From contig NC_049916.1 in the NCBI RefSeq assembly GCF_001411555.2, forward strand, positions 23,640,558-23,704,557: 64,000 nucleotides of DNA, read 5' to 3'. The stretch is from Juglans regia. Lineage: Eukaryota; Streptophyta; Magnoliopsida; Fagales; Juglandaceae. The position numbers and the translations under genes were made by a program. Shown here piece by piece: positions 22,441-34,700 of the stretch; position 1 is the first letter of the stretch, and each line of letters begins with the position of its first letter. The notes under the pieces were generated by a model, which ran no database searches, was not told the origin of the DNA, and saw only the letters and a program-made list of their open reading frames with translations.

Positions 22441-24105
22441 TTAGTGAGCTGTTTGTAAGATCAGATTGGAGTGATATCCACCCCAAATATCTCCCGACTC
22501 TATCCCACCATATCCACCCCAAATATCACAATAAATTCGATTAAAAGAAATCGTACTTTTAGTAGCTTGAGTTGGAAAAGGCAAGCGAGTATGTTTAGAG
22601 CGAGCACAAACGTCACAATAAGAAAGAGTACAAGGACTATCTAAAATATTATGAATGATAAAACTGGAAGGATGACCTAGACGTTGATGCCATAGGGTCT
22701 TATTGTCATGGGTGTGAGCAGAGAAAGCAGCAACTTTTGATGGCCGAAATATATAAAGTCCATTACAAGCTTCACCCGCTCCAATCAGCCTCTTCAATTG
22801 AAGGTCCTGAAAAAAAAATTTAAAAGATGAGAAAATAGCAACACATGGTAAATTATTAGTGAGTTGAGGGATAGAAAGGAGATTATAATGAAAGAGAGGG
22901 ACATAAAGGACTTTAGAGAGAAAGATATTTTCGGACAATTGAATGGAGCCCATGCCTTCAATAGGAATAACATCACCCGTGGGAAGCCGAATCTCACGGC
23001 TCGAAGAAAGGGGCTGAATATGCAGAAATGAGGATCGGCAGTGGCTCATATGATCACTAGCGCCACTGTCGATTATCCAATCGGTATGGGAATCGAAAGA
23101 AGAAGGGTTTAAGAAGGAGTTACCAACAAAATTTGCCGTCGATGGAGGGGTTTGTAAGAGATTCATGAGCTGTTGATAGGTTTCGGAGGAGAGACCTGGA
23201 ATCGGGCTGGACGAAGGACCCACGGGAACCGGGTTGGAAGCAGCGAGATGGACGGTGGCAGAAGGAGGTTTCCCGAGCAGAGATGGCCGTTGGGTGTTGC
23301 GTGGTTCACGGCCCGGTGGGTAGCCGATAACACGCCAGCAGCGATTCCGTAGATGGCCATCCTTTCCGCATTCGGTACATTTGAGAAGTGGCCGTGGATG
23401 AGAGGAACTCCGAGCAGCAAGGGCAAGATTTTCTGGGTGGAGACGAGATACTTGAAGGAGCCTCTGTTGTTCTTCTTGAAAGAGGATGGAAAAAATTTTA
23501 TTTAGAGATGGAAGAGGGTCAGTGGCAAGGATTTGGGACCGAAGGGCAGAGTAGGAATCATTGAGGCCGAGAAGAAATTGAAAGACACGTTCATCTTCAG
23601 CCCTTTTTTCCAAGGTAGTAGCATCGGTGAGAGGTTGGAGATTTCCCAACTCATCCCAAAGTTGTTTGATATTGTTGTAGTAATCGGGTATAGAAAGTTG
23701 GTTTTGATGGAGGTTGGAGATTTCTCTTTTGAGATGGAAGAGGCGGGCATTATTTCCATGGCTAAAACGAGATTCGAGATCAAGCCAAACATCTCGAGGA
23801 TCATCGTGATAGTCCAAGGAATTGGCTAGGGAAGGGGTGATTGTGTTGAGAAGCCAAGTTAAGACCATGTCTTTGGTGCGGCTCCATTGGGCATAATCAG
23901 GGGAGGTTTTGGCAGGGGCATGAAGACTACCATCAACGAAAGAGAGTTTGTGTTTAGCGTTGAGTGCACGGCGAATAGCACACTGCCATTTTGGGAAATT
24001 GTCACCTGTGAGGAGACCGGAAACCAGAACGAGACTAGGAGAATCAGAGGGGTGGAGGAGATATGGGGAAGAAGATGGAGGAGGATCATCGGTTGAGGAA
24101 GCCAT
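22441..24105 (-). CDS. Copia gag-protease polyprotein, truncated in integrase
   Basis: A 554-codon uninterrupted frame. Gag runs from about residue 30 to 230 (LLTGDNFPKW, then QLWDELGNLQPL). A CCHC knuckle CTECGKDGHLRNRCW follows, then an aspartic protease with DSGASDHM, a pre-integrase motif LWHQRLGHPS with C-x2-C, and the first residues of integrase (YCDIWGGY). The frame then ends after a short direct repeat of DIWGGY-coding sequence near 22465-22510. Integrase core, reverse transcriptase and RNase H are absent. The open frame suggests a fairly recent element that lost its 3' half. Confidence 0.85.
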   Translation of the reverse strand: MASSTDDPPPSSSPYLLHPSDSPSLVLVSGLLTGDNFPKWQCAIRRALNAKHKLSFVDGSLHAPAKTSPDYAQWSRTKDMVLTWLLNTITPSLANSLDYHDDPRDVWLDLESRFSHGNNARLFHLKREISNLHQNQLSIPDYYNNIKQLWDELGNLQPLTDATTLEKRAEDERVFQFLLGLNDSYSALRSQILATDPLPSLNKIFSILFQEEQQRLLQVSRLHPENLALAARSSSHPRPLLKCTECGKDGHLRNRCWRVIGYPPGREPRNTQRPSLLGKPPSATVHLAASNPVPVGPSSSPIPGLSSETYQQLMNLLQTPPSTANFVGNSFLNPSSFDSHTDWIIDSGASDHMSHCRSSFLHIQPLSSSREIRLPTGDVIPIEGMGSIQLSENIFLSKVLYVPLFHYNLLSIPQLTNNLPCVAIFSSFKFFFQDLQLKRLIGAGEACNGLYIFRPSKVAAFSAHTHDNKTLWHQRLGHPSSFIIHNILDSPCTLSYCDVCARSKHTRLPFPTQATKSTISFNRIYCDIWGGYGGIESGDIWGGYHSNLILQTAH

Positions 24106-24136
24106 CGGGAAGGAGAGGTAAGTCAGAATCTGTTTT

Positions 24137-24148
24137 GGCCTGATACCA
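24137..24148 (-). other. Copia primer-binding site
   Basis: On the minus strand this reads TGGTATCAGGCC, close to the TGGTATCAGAGC that pairs with the 3' end of initiator methionine tRNA. It lies 31 bases before the gag start and directly after an AACA-ending LTR boundary at 24149, as expected for a Copia element. Confidence 0.75.
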
Positions 24149-24450
24149 TGTTAAACAATAGCTTGGCTGAATTGATTTGCTTTATTTCATTGAGAATAAT
24201 ATATAGAGCTATGTACGGTGATGCTTTACATGGAAAGAAATCAAATAATTTACATGGAAAGAAATCAAATAATGCCGTTACAAATAAATCAAATAGCAAA
24301 ATTGGTGGGATGTGCTAGGATCATGGAGACGGAAATTCTGATGAGCTGTTAATAAAAGGCAACGTTCGCATTCATTTAATCCCATGTTTTGTGAGGACAA
24401 TCAAGCCGCGGAATGAACAACCATGAAAAAAGCGCGCGAGGGAGGGATAA
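24149..24450 (-). mobile_element. 5' LTR of truncated Copia element (outer end uncertain)
   Basis: On the minus strand the LTR ends GCTATTGTTTAACA next to the primer-binding site. It contains TATATATT and CAATGAAATAAAG (polyadenylation-like) signals near 24190-24215. A 23-bp motif beginning TTACATGGAAAG is repeated in tandem at about 24227-24272. The outer LTR border was not fixed; TAACA near 24447 is one candidate. No matching 3' LTR is present. Confidence 0.5.
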
Positions 24451-25120
24451 CAGCTATGGATAGAGCTGGACTTCTGTAGTTTCGCTGTAAATGAGTTTTT
24501 AAGTTGTTTAGGTAATAGGTTTGATAATGGTTTAATTTTTGGCACCTTGATTTTGGCCTTTTTATAGGACAATATGGCGTTCGGACATTTGGTCGAACGG
24601 GGTGCGTGCGAAACTACATTAAATAATTAATATATAACGTCAAGACCATTACAAATGATATAAAGGGTATATAATATGATTCAAATTAAAAATCTTATTT
24701 AATGTAGGTAAGAGTACTCATCATCACTATGCTACATACACTTCATTTGAAATCTCTTCCATAAAAATAATAATAATAAATTAATAAATTGTGGAAATAT
24801 ATTCCAGTTAGGCCCAACGGGCTTAAAGCTAAGGCAGGATCATGGCCCATATGTGGCGGCCCACCACTACACAAATTCGCTAGCAGTATAAACGGCACAC
24901 CACAAACACATGCAAAGGGATTTAAAAGTTATGCTACAAACAATCACTTTTACGTATTTTTTGTATATTCTATTGATATGTTTGGCCAAAATTATTTTAT
25001 ATTAAAAAAATGATACAGTCAATCATATTAATAAAATGTAAAAAAAAATACGCAAAAACAACTACTATTAAATTTTTTGGGATTTAAACCGTCTCTGAAA
25101 TAATTTCGATCAATTCTGTT
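24451..25120. other. Intergenic DNA, no feature seen
   Basis: AT-rich sequence with short A runs and no credible gene, RNA or repeat boundary. Confidence 0.45.
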
Positions 25121-26102
25121 ATGGGTAGACGAATTCACGCACCCCCTGTTGAGCTGGAGGGGTAATTTAGTAATTTTAAAGAAAAAATAAAAGAAGCAGA
25201 ATTAAGGAGAGGAAGTGAACTGTAGCAGTGAAGCTTCTCTTTTCCGCTCAATGCACGAACCAAGAACGATAGCCAACCCCTTCTCGTCTCCACCGCCAGC
25301 ACGTTTGGGCACGTCTCTCTCGCCACCAGCACGTTTGGGCACCTCGGATCTAGGTTTCTTAGTCATCAAAATGAGGCCTTTGACGATCTCTTGTGTAAAA
25401 TATGTCTGATACTTTTAAGGTTCTGATGTATTAGTTTTAGTAAAACTTGGAACAAATTGTTAGCTTGGCATCGTCAGGACCCATGTCTCAAGGAAAAGTT
25501 CAGTTCTCATCTCAATATTTTCTTCAATCTGGATTTTGATGTTCATGGATGTTTTTGTATTCACCTGAATTCTTGATGATGTCGTTAATAGCCAAAACTC
25601 GCAGTTAAAAGGAAAATAATGCCAGGTTACTCTCAAGGTGAAGGGCGAACCTCAAATCTTAAACTTGTCAGAAAAGAACATGGTTGGTGGCATCACTCAC
25701 AAACTACGATCTTGTCAGATGAACTGTGAGTTTTGGCTTGCAGAAGCTACGTTTGGGAATGGGATAAAGGAGAAGAGGGGAATGGGGATTAAGGACAAGG
25801 GTTGGGGAAGAAGGAGAATGGTGAAATGCACCATTTCAATTTCGTCTCCCACCAAGCACAATCCGTACCATTTTATTAAAGAATAATACTAGATACAGTT
25901 CTCATTTGGGGATTGCAATACAAGCCTAAGTAATTTTATCTTTAAATTTTTTTAAAATTACAAAACTATTATTCTTAAAATAATAATATTTCTCATTTAA
26001 TAAAAGGTCTATACATACAGTCTTCAAGTGGAGACTGCAAATAAAATTTTTCTTTATTAAACTCATTCCATGTCATCAAGGGTGCGCGAATTCGACTACC
26101 AT
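25121..26102. mobile_element. Inverted-repeat element upstream of Aurora gene
   Basis: The ends are ATGGGTAGACGAATTCACGC at 25121 and, as its reverse complement at 26102, ATGGTAGTCGAATTCGCGC. They match over about 24 bp with one indel and two mismatches, including the ACGCACCC/GCGCACCC inner part. The interior (982 bp) has no transposase. A 20-bp direct repeat around CCAGCACGTTTGGGCAC occurs at about 25297 and 25327. No target duplication was recognised, so the superfamily is open. The right end is about 310 bases upstream of the Aurora start codon. Confidence 0.55.
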
Positions 26103-26411
26103 AGAGTTTTCGAATTTTGATACGTTGGAGAACGTCCCGATTGGACGTCGTATTTCTTCTTGTATGTATGGACTAGTCTTTATATCCATTTCGGAAGATA
26201 ATTAGAGGAACATAGAAACGTTTTTAAGCCCAAACGGGACAAATAAAAATTTTGGGCTTTAGGAAGAATGTGTGTTGGGCCACGATCCAAATTCGCGTGG
26301 GAGTCTGTTCTTTTCTGGAAGAAGCTTTCAAATCCAAACGTTCCCCCTCAAATCTCTCGCACCCGAAGTTTCCAATTCTCACTCGCATTGGGATCTCACT
26401 CGTGAAACCCA

Positions 26412-28258
26412 ATGAATTCTCACAACATCCAAGCGGGAGACACAAATCCAAATAAACAATGGTCCTTGCAAGATTTCGAGATCGGAAAACCCCTCGGGAA
26501 AGGAAAATTCGGCCGAGTTTATCTTGCTAGAGAAGCCGAGGTTTTCGGTTTTTATTTTCAATTTTGTGATTTCTGGTTGTCTTCTAGGATTTGGTTTGAT
26601 TTGTTTTCTTTTTAATGTTAAAGAGCAAGTACATAGTGGCTTTGAAGGTGATATTCAAGGAGCAAATCGAAAAGTACAGAATTCAACACCAGCTGAGGAG
26701 AGAGATGGAGATTCAAACCAGCCTACGGCACCCGAATGTATTGCGACTCTATGGGTGGTTCCACGATGCTGAACGCATTTTCTTGATACTCGAATATGCT
26801 CATGGTGGCGAGCTTTATGGGAAGCTTAGGAAAAGCGGCCATCTTTGTGAGAACCAAGCCGCCACCGTAAACATCTCTCTCCCACCCGAAATCTTATCGG
26901 CATCTACTACTATCTGCAAGAAAAAGGAATTGTAATTTGGTGTTACTGTGGTTTACTTCAACTATATGAAGTATGATTTCTGCGCATGAACGCAGAAACT
27001 AGTATTCTTTTATGTTTATGTGACTCGTCTTTATTTATAATGGGTTTTTCGTCTTCTAATTACTTTTTTTCCTCGTGGATTTTAGTGCACAAACTTTTTT
27101 TGTGTGTTACGCAGTCTGAGAGAAATCCTGATGTATGTCCCTTGTGAATTTTAGTACATTTTGAGCCTCACGCAAGCATTGGCGTATTGTCATGAGAAGC
27201 ATGTGATTCATAGGGACATCAAGCCAGAAAATCTGTTGCTTGATCACGAGGTATGCTAAAACTCCTTAAATTTGCGTTGGGTTGTTGATAAATCTCTAAG
27301 GACTTCTTTTTTGAGAAACTTAAATCGGAGGCAGATTTTTCTCCTTAATTTAATTTAACGATTATGTGATACAAACTTGTAAATGGATAGTTAAAAAAAG
27401 GTTGGACATATTTTTGCCAAGCATGTATTGACACTAATTAATTGAGTTTTGTTACTCATCATCCCCACACACCACACTTTTTTTTTTTTTGAGTTTTATT
27501 CTTCTTAAACTTATTGAATTCTACTACTCATCATTCATATACCACACATTTGGTAAGAGAAAAAAAAAAGTGTGGTATGTAGTGCGTGGGGATAATAAAT
27601 AGAATTTTTCTAATTATTATAACTCATAAAGTAGACATTTTCTTCTAACATAGTTTAGTTATATTCTTAGGGACGATTGAAAATTGCAGATTTTGGATGG
27701 TCTGTTCAGTAGAGAAGCAAGAGACACACCATGTGTGGAACTTTGGATTATTTAGCACCAGAAATGGTGGAGAAGAAAGCTCATGACTACGCCGTTGATA
27801 ACTGGACTTTGGGTATCCTTTGTTATGAGTTCCTTTATGGTGTCCCTCCATTTGAAGCTGAAAGTCAGAGCGATACCTTTAGAAGGTAAGGTAGAGGTTA
27901 TTGTTATACCCTGTTTAGTATGGATGAAAGTTGTATCATGAACTGTGTTATAGATAGGTAGATAATTGTATTTGGTTATACCAGGATAATGAAGGTTGAC
28001 CTGAGCTTCCCTTCCACTCCTCATGTTACTGAAGAAGCCAAGGATCTCATTCTTCGGGTAAGTTTGTCCATTACTATTTTATGTTGATATCTGGATGTAA
28101 ACCGTAAAGGAATGGTGTCAGTGATTAGATTTAGTTGCCTTCGTGAATATGTTATCTGAAAATATGTGCAGCTTCTGGTGAAGGACTCCTCAAAACGGCT
28201 CTCTCTTCAGAAGATCATGGAGCATCCTTGGATAGTCAAGAAAGCAGATCCTACGTGA
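26412..28258 (+). pseudogene. AUR3: Aurora-3-like Ser/Thr kinase gene with in-frame TAG
   Basis: Exons are 26412-26540, 26624-26866, 27155-27250, 27671-27885, 27985-28057 and 28172-28258. They join to 843 nt (280 codons before the final TGA) with intact GT-AG sites. Kinase motifs are: glycine loop [10 protein letters not shown] (28-37), catalytic Lys51 (VALKV), HRDIKPEN (143-150), DFGWS (163-167), activation Thr176 (TMCGT), APE and a C-terminal [10 protein letters not shown]. Sequence and length fit the plant AUR3 class, which phosphorylates histone H3 Ser10 and acts at centromeres in mitosis. Codon 170 is TAG (27710-27712), where Arabidopsis AUR3 has serine as I recall. Translation would stop after 169 residues, losing the activation loop and C-lobe. 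Everything else is intact, so this is either a recent null allele, a young pseudogene or a base error. Confidence 0.85.
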
Positions 28259-29071
28259 ATTTGCAGTAACTAAGAGTTTAAACTTTTGATCTGATTCCCC
28301 ATGGCTTTGACTTTTGAGAAACTGGTATGGTCGAATTCTGCTTCTAATGGCATAATTTGTAGGCAAGTGAAGCAACTTCCAGAGTTCATCATTGTAATCT
28401 CCGATCTGCCTTCACACTATGCTATACTCAATGACTCTGAAGCATTGATTTACAAAACAAAGCTTGAGTCTCGTGTATGATACCATTTGTTTATGAGAGT
28501 ATGTTCTCCTTCTAGATTAGTGTAGGTAAAACTATTGTTTAGATAATTGGATGTTTGAATCAACTTCCTGTATGTGTTATTGTAACCATTGAATTATCAT
28601 TTCAAATGTAAATCACGAGTTAATCTTGCCAGATTACATTGACCGTTATCATTTGGTTTTTGCACAGTTGGATTATAAGTGCAACTAATTTTAGTACACC
28701 TCAAATCACAATATTCTCCTGACAGTCAGAAATTGTATAAACACAGTGTTCTCGTGATATTTGTAACAATGGTATCTACCCAAATTTCTCTTCGGATCTG
28801 ACGGAAGTTATTCTCCGACGGGTTACTATTATATCAAGTCCGGGCTGTGCCATTTTCTCGAAGAAAATCCCCATATTTTTCCATTTTTTTAGGAGTGCAT
28901 CGGTACAACCGAATCAAGAGCTTTGTGGGTGAGAAAGCCGAAAACGCAAAACTATAAGCAGTGCATCCATTTAACCAAATAGTTCAACAACGCCTCAAGA
29001 CTGGTGTATCAACCGCTGGAATGGTACAAAAGAACTTCAAAGATTACATGGTTGGTCTTCTAGACAGCACC
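28259..29071. other. Spacer between convergent AUR3 and GRF genes
   Basis: Holds the two 3' UTRs facing each other. No independent gene is supported. A 77-codon plus-strand frame at 28961-29194 is antisense to the end of the GRF coding region and shows no domain. Confidence 0.6.
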
Positions 29072-31430
29072 TTAAGAGGAAATGTAACCGTATTCATTGG
29101 CAGTGATGCTGGTGTCCGTAATGGTGGTGTCACTGCTACTGCTGGTAGTACTTTTTTCATCAATTTGCAGGAGTTGAGAGCTAGCTTGGATTGAGATGGA
29201 AAGATCTGTGTTCAGAGAAGAAAGACCTGCCTCGTTGGGTACATTGGTAGAGAGAGATGGTGAAGCTCTATGAATTGCAACACTGGAAGAAGCTGTGGGA
29301 ACAGATGCCACACGCTTTTTGGCACCTCTGTGCATGTGCTGCACACAATACTTTCGATCAGGAACAGTGTGCCTGCTGCACCGCCACTTCTTCCCATCTG
29401 TTCTTCTGCACCTCCCCGGTTCAAGTTCTATGCCATTTCTGATTCCAAAGCATGAACTGTTGCAACCTTGATCTGAAAAAAACAGTAAACAAGCAAATGT
29501 CCCTCATTTCTCCGCACTAAAACTGTGATCAGCCTAAAAATCTCAATGGGGCATGATGGGATTGAATGAACAAAATTGTCATAAAAGGCTAAAAGCAATG
29601 AATTTCATCACATCCTGCTTCAATAATTTACTTTCTATGAAAAAGAACAGCATCTAAACCTAGTTTAGCTTCAAAAGCAAACAACATTTATTCAAATCAA
29701 GTGACAGAGTTCCAATAACATTGCACATATACTCTACTTATGAACTAACTATTTCATCAAAATTGATTTGATCTTAACTTAGCCCTATATTGCTTACAGC
29801 AGCTGATGAGATAGATTTTATGCCACCATATAATGTCACGAAAACACCTCTTTATGGGGGAAAATAAAATAAAATTCTTGATGAGGACAAAAGGGCTCAG
29901 ATTTCACGGACATTACCTTGAAGAACACTCTTTGGTGAGAAGCCCAATCCCGGTGATACAACCCTGTTGCCATTGCTTTTCATGGTGAGATTGTAAATGA
30001 GCGGGTTGCCACTTACATCTTTTCTTTCAGAAACATGGTCGATTCTGTTGATGGAATTGGTAGTGAAGGTGGGTAGAGTGGTGGCCCTTGTGGCTGCAGT
30101 GGCGGGTATGGTGGTCATGGTTGCTGCAATGGCAGGTATGGGGGTTCTGGTGGCGATAGTATCAGAACTGACATATTTCTTGCTTCCAATATTGCTACTG
30201 GTGGTGGTGGTGGTGGAGGAAATACTATGGCTGGAAGGGGTCATGAGTTGAAGTCCCACAGTGGCTGAATTGGCATGGTTCGGATTTAACTCCCCAAATT
30301 TGTCAGATGGCATTGAATCTGAAGGAGATGAGATTTCAAAAGCTTCCACAGGCTTTCTTGAACGCTGACGGCCTCTGTGCATGTGCCGCTCACAGTACTT
30401 CTGATCCGGCACCACATGCTTACTACACCTCCATTTCTTCCCATCAGTTCTTCTACACCTTCCTGGCTCAGGATCCATCATGGTCTTATAGTCAAACCCC
30501 TGAGGACTAAAATAACCTATAACTGAACACAATCAACCAAAAGAGACAAAAAACCACATCATAATCTTCAACCGACATTTTCTAGATCAACCTCTTCCAA
30601 TTAACAGAAACCCATCTCAAAATTTCTATCTCGGATAACATGGACCAATTTCAACTGACGAAAATACATGTAAAAAATGAATGCCTCTTTCTATATAAGT
30701 TCAAAGAAACAAAGAGCGATCATTTGATTTCACTAAAACCCATCTCGGGTTTCAAGTTTAGCCACGAGACTGACACCATTTCAGAAAAAAGAGTTTAAAA
30801 AACCCATAAAAATCCACAAAAAGAAGCATGGTTGATATGAACAATATAATCGCAAACCCAATTTCACACACGCACATGCATTTAAAAAACCGCACTAGTA
30901 ATTCACTTAGAAATACCGAAACAAAGTGGAATAAGAGCATTTTTTATTTTACAAACAAACCATACACGATTTCAACAGACGAAATTTATTGCCATTAAAA
31001 TGCCAGAAAAAAAATGCGACTGAATTCACACGCAATAAGCTAAGACAGTATTTTATTTAATGGGCAAGATAAGCTAAGAAACATTCGGAATGAAGAAAGG
31101 TAAAGACTTACAGCTAGGGTATAGCTTATAAATAGCAGGCCCAAAGAAGCAAGCGACACTCTTCCAAATGGGAACGAGAAGGTGAAGAGGAACAGGAAGA
31201 CCAGCCTCTAAGTGCTTGTAGATTAGGGTCTGTCCTTGAAGCTCGTGCAACTGAGCTGGCGTCACCACCACAGCAACAGGCTTTCCGTGTTCAGTCACGG
31301 GGTTTTTTGCAGCAGCGGAGTTAGAACCAATCCCCAGGCCTAGCTTGATCCACGTTGGTTGTGCTTCCTTCACCCCCCGACCCCTCCTCTCCTGTTCAAC
31401 CTCCATCGTCGATTCCTCCTCGTCAATCAT
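29072..31430 (-). CDS. Growth-regulating factor with two WRC domains (GRF9-like)
   Basis: Exons (minus) are 31430-31112, 30522-29917 and 29472-29072. They join in frame to 1326 nt (441 aa). The QLQ domain (residues 56-91) reads [17 protein letters not shown] and ends [13 protein letters not shown]; it binds GIF coactivators. The first WRC domain (about 123-165) has C129-x9-C139-x10-C150-x2-H153 and a basic RGRQRSRKP tail. A serine/threonine-rich linker follows. The third exon encodes a second complete WRC (about 325-367, C330, C340, C351, H354). Two WRC domains are the known hallmark of Arabidopsis GRF9. GRFs are nuclear DNA-binding factors that control leaf and organ size. The first WRC exon keeps a miR396 site. 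ATG 31406 ([11 protein letters not shown]) is an alternative start. The gene converges on AUR3. Its upstream region runs into an assembly gap at 31718. Confidence 0.9.
30344..30364 (-). promoter_or_regulatory. miR396 target site in GRF mRNA
   Basis: The minus-strand sequence encodes RSRKPVE right after the WRC motif. It is the conserved 21-nt pairing region (begins CGTTCAAGAAAGC, ends CTGTGGAA) that matches miR396 with one bulged base. In GRF genes, miR396 cleavage here limits expression in mature tissue. The second WRC region (AKKRVAS) lacks this sequence. Confidence 0.9.
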
Positions 31431-31717
31431 CCTCTGGGGTCCACCACCACCTCCTCCTCCTTTCCCTTCACCGCATATATATATATAAAAACAGAGCAAT
31501 TGTACCTCGTTCAAATTATCCAGAAATAACAAATGGAAGAACCAAAAACAAAAATAAACGCACAGAAAGAAATAGAGATGGAGGGGGGGATAGAGAGAGA
31601 ACCAGAATGGGAAGAAAGGACGCTTTGGGACGGTAGAGCTTCCATTTTCACATGGGCTTCAAGAAGAAAGCAAATCCAAATTGTGCAGTTGGGGAGAGAG
31701 AGGTAGAGACGACGACA

Positions 31718-31737
31718 NNNNNNNNNNNNNNNNNNNN
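31718..31737. other. Assembly gap (20 N)
   Basis: Twenty undetermined bases, a placeholder whose true length is unknown. It lies between the GRF 5' region and the leader of the hAT transposon. The missing 5' end of that transposon and the missing 5' half of the Copia element it entered may be hidden here. Confidence 0.95.
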
Positions 31738-34700
31738 CCCCCCGTTTCACTTTCTTTCGTTCGTCGTTCCCCCCCTGTTTCGCTTCCGTTCGTCATTCGT
31801 CGAACTCCTCGGCTCCTCGCGACGACCACGCCGCCCTCCAGGCTCGCCGCTCCACTCATCTTCACGGTGACGTCGCGTCGCCTCCACTCCAGTGTGCTTC
31901 AGTCCTCACTCCTCACGCCTCACGGTGACGCCGGCCCCCTCTGGTTTCACGGTGACGCCGAGTCGCCCACAAAGACTTAAACCACGGATTCGCACTTGCC
32001 GCCGCCAGCGCCCAGTCGCCCACGCCCACGCCCATCGCCCACGCCCACGCCGCGCCTTCCACTGTAAGAAAAGTTGATTTTGGAGTTGTTAAATGTGTTG
32101 TACAGTTGTTGTATAATTTTTCTCGGCATCCAAACAGGGTAACCCGTAAGTTGTAACACTCATGGATTCCGATTGAGTTGTTTAATAATTCTTGAATCTT
32201 CACGTGTGGCTAGAGTAAAATCGTAATGTTCTGTATGCTTCTTCAAATTAAGCGCAAGGTTTAGTCTTCTGTATGACAGTATGTAATTGTATTTGGGATT
32301 AATGCGCAGGTCATAAATAATTAAGCGTAAAATTACTGCTGCTTTGTGGCTTTCACTTGAATAATTAAGCCCATTACAAATTGTGAATTAGCCTTTTCTC
32401 TCATTTTTAATTCTTTGGTTTGAAAAGTGTCGGTAAATGAGCATTACAAACTGGCCTGTTTAATTTGAAAGTGCCAAAGATCTTGAAACAATTGAAAAAA
32501 AAAACCAAGTTATAAGCATAGAAAATAAAAAAATTCTGAAATATCATGAGTTGGTCATGATGAGCAGTCAATATAAACTAGCTATTAATCCTATTTTGAA
32601 CATCAAAGATTGATTGTATTAGCATCTTTCAGTTTTGTTGTGGTTTGTTGAGATGGTGGAGAATTCTCCCTAACAGGCTAACAAGAATAAATTATTAAAT
32701 TTGAATCCAAGAAGAGATGGCGGAGAAAATTTAATAAATTTGATGTGTATGTGACATATGTCATTCCAAAGTGGAGAAAAATAAAACAAGAAAAAAAAAT
32801 TAAAATATTTGGAATTTTTGAAGGTAAGTCATGTTTTACTATTGTCATTAACTTAACTAAAACTCCAATAAATTCAATTAAAGAGTTCATTTATTTTATT
32901 TTACCCAAAGTCTCTTGAAATGTAATCTACACGATTGTATTACGAGTTTATCTTTTTCATACTCAATCGGGCATATTCTAGATGATCTTAATCAAGAATT
33001 CTAGGAGATATATATATATATATCAATCTCGTAATAAATTTTGTAATTAATTATAAAAACGGGCATATAATCTACACGATTGCTGCTTTCGTTTTTTAAG
33101 CGTAAATTGGTCCCCTACAATTAATGTCATACTCTTACATTTGTTATTGTTGTTTGTTATCAGATGAGTTCGGTAGCAAGTGAAAATGATGAGATGATTG
33201 ATTTGGACCCATTTGACTCAGAAAGTATTCAAAATGAGGAAGTTAAAACAAAAGGAAGGAAACGATCAAATGTGTGGGCTTTTTTTGAAATGGTTCCTGA
33301 TTCTGAGAACAATTATGGCAAACCACGAGCCAAGTGTAAGATGTGTGGAGTTATTTATATGGCAGCAAGCAAATATGGAACCGGCAATATGAGGCGTCAC
33401 ATTGAGACATGCCCTAGGAGAAGTTCACGAGATATTGGTCAGATGATGTTATCACAAACTAGTGGAAATATTTCGGTAAGCGCTCATAAATTTGACACTG
33501 AACAATATAGAGAAATTTTGGTATCTGCTATTGTGAAGCATGAATTGCCTTTTCGGTTTGTTGAATATTCGGGGGTGAGATCTTTATTACAATATTTACG
33601 TCCAGATGTTCCAATTATTTCTAGGAATACTGCCAAGGCTGATTTGGTTAAGATGTATCATCGAGAAAAAAAAAGGATTAAATGCATGTTAAATGATTCT
33701 CCTGGTAGAATTAGTCTAACATCTGACTTATGGACTTCTATAACCACTGATGGTTATATGTGCATTACAGCACATTTTCTGGATAAGAATTGGGTTCTGC
33801 AGAAAAGAGTTTTGAACTTTTCTTTTATGCCACCACCACATAATGGCATATCTTTGTCTGAAAAAATTTATAATTTGCTATGTGAGTGGGGAATTCAACA
33901 CAAGATTTTTTCATTGACTTTAGACAATGCTTCTTCTAATGATGTTTCAGTAGAGTTGTTAAAAATTCAATTGAACATTAAGAAAGCTCTTCTTTGTGAT
34001 GGTGAGTTCTTTCATCTTCGTTGTTGTGCCCATATTCTGAATTTGGTAGTACAAGATGGATTAAAAGAGATTGATGTTGCTATCCAAAAAGTTCGTGAAA
34101 GTATCAAGTATGTCAAAGGATCACAAACAAGGAAAGTAAAATTTATGGATTCAACAAATCAAATGTCTTTGGATAGCAAGAAAGGGTTGAGACAGGATGT
34201 CCCCACTAGATGGAATTCTACTTATCTTATGCTTGAGAGTACTCTTTTCTATCGCCGTGCCTTTACTCATTTAGAGTTGACTGATTCCAATTTTAAACAT
34301 TGTCCATCAATATCTGAGTGGGAACGAGTACAGAAGATTAACGATTTATTGAGAGTTTTTTATAGAGACACCTGTAATTTTTCTGGGATTAAATACCCTA
34401 CAGCCAATCTCTACTTTCCATCAGTGTTTTCGATTTATTTTACATTAAAAAGGCACTCTGAGGGTGAAGATGACTACATGAAGAGAATGTGTTGTAAAAT
34501 GCTTGCTAAGTTTGAGAAATATTGGTCCGAGTTCAATGTGTTGTTGGCTATAGCAGTTATATTGGATCCTCGATACAAGCTTCATTTTGTTGATTTTTCT
34601 TATACAAAGCTTTATGGAGAATGTTCTATAGAGTATATGAATGTTCGGAGCAAAATGTCATCTCTTTTCATGGAATATGGTTCTTCTAGTGCTCCTACAA

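Noticed and set aside
28961..29194. 77-codon plus-strand frame past the Aurora gene
   Set aside because: Antisense to the C-terminal coding part of the GRF gene, with no family resemblance.
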